Below, piece after piece: positions 13,543 through 13,567 of a stretch of 13,567 bases of DNA. Made by a program: the position numbers and the translations under genes. The notes under the pieces are model-generated. The model did no database searches and had not been told where the DNA came from. It saw only the letters and a list, made by a program, of their open reading frames with translations. Position 1 is the stretch's first letter; each line of letters starts with the position of its first letter. The DNA is taken from positions 1 to 13,567 of the forward strand of contig JAHHUA010000033.1 in the NCBI GenBank assembly GCA_020024235.1. Direction: 5' to 3'. The DNA comes from Oscillospiraceae bacterium (GTDB taxonomy: Bacteria; Bacillota; Clostridia; Oscillospirales; Ruminococcaceae).

Positions 13543-13567
13543 GGGGGTATAGCTCAGTTGGGAGAGC
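13543..13567 (+). tRNA. 5' part of a tRNA, probably tRNA-Ala (cut by window edge)
   Basis: GGGGGTA (13543-13549) is the 5' acceptor strand, followed by T-A and a complete D arm: stem GCTC (13552-13555), loop AGTTGGGA with the invariant GG, and stem GAGC (13564-13567). This 5' half closely resembles Firmicutes tRNA-Ala genes, but the anticodon is outside the window, so the amino acid is tentative (Val and Arg tRNAs have related 5' ends). Confidence 0.8.

Noticed and set aside
1..13567. CRISPR arrays, insertion sequences, phage or toxin-antitoxin genes
   Set aside because: No spaced direct repeats, transposase or integrase motifs, or small paired toxin-like genes were seen; the tRNA at the right edge might hold an attachment site, but its 3' end is outside the window.

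Overview
The window is a low-GC (about one third G+C by eye) Clostridia-type Firmicutes chromosome segment. It comes from an endospore-forming lineage, because it carries the mother-cell sporulation genes spoIIIAC to spoIIIAH. The gene order resembles the Bacillus/Clostridia block spoIIIA - asp23 (yqhY) - nusB - xseA - xseB - ispA - dxs - tlyA - (nadK) - argR - recN. Every protein gene is on the minus strand, so the window is best read from right to left. Only a tRNA gene, cut by the right edge, lies on the plus strand. The genus cannot be named from this sequence.

Right part (about 13,570 to 9,960): a tRNA gene, probably tRNA-Ala, with a near-consensus promoter diverges from a six-gene operon, spoIIIAC-AD-AE-AF-AG-AH. 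The genes abut or overlap and encode most of the SpoIIIA-SpoIIQ channel that links mother cell and forespore. The operon ends at a strong intrinsic terminator. spoIIIAA (ATPase) and spoIIIAB, which normally head this operon, are not present. The tRNA sits where they would be expected.

Middle part (about 9,910 to 8,490): one MATE-family multidrug/cation antiporter gene with its own consensus sigma-A promoter and a tiny leader ORF. It lies between the sporulation operon and the housekeeping operon. Bacillus subtilis has accB-accC at this place.

Left part (about 8,450 to 1): a long housekeeping operon starting from a clear promoter ahead of asp23. It runs asp23, nusB, xseA, xseB, ispA, a divergent PAP2 (DUF212) phosphatase-like gene, dxs, tlyA, nadK, argR and the start of recN, which is cut by the left edge. 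It combines isoprenoid precursor synthesis (Dxs, IspA, perhaps the PAP2-like protein), nucleic-acid maintenance (XseAB, RecN), RNA functions (NusB, TlyA), NADP supply (NadK) and arginine control (ArgR). Most junctions are overlaps or gaps below 20 nt, implying translational coupling. A hairpin lies between asp23 and nusB, and a longer one between argR and recN. Several starts are not ATG: TTG for recN and dxs, GTG for nadK.

I found no mobile element, CRISPR array or convincingly new system. The most interesting points are the missing head of the spoIIIA operon, the MATE gene with its coupled mini-ORF, the PAP2-like gene nested between ispA and dxs, and the two internal hairpins of the housekeeping operon.
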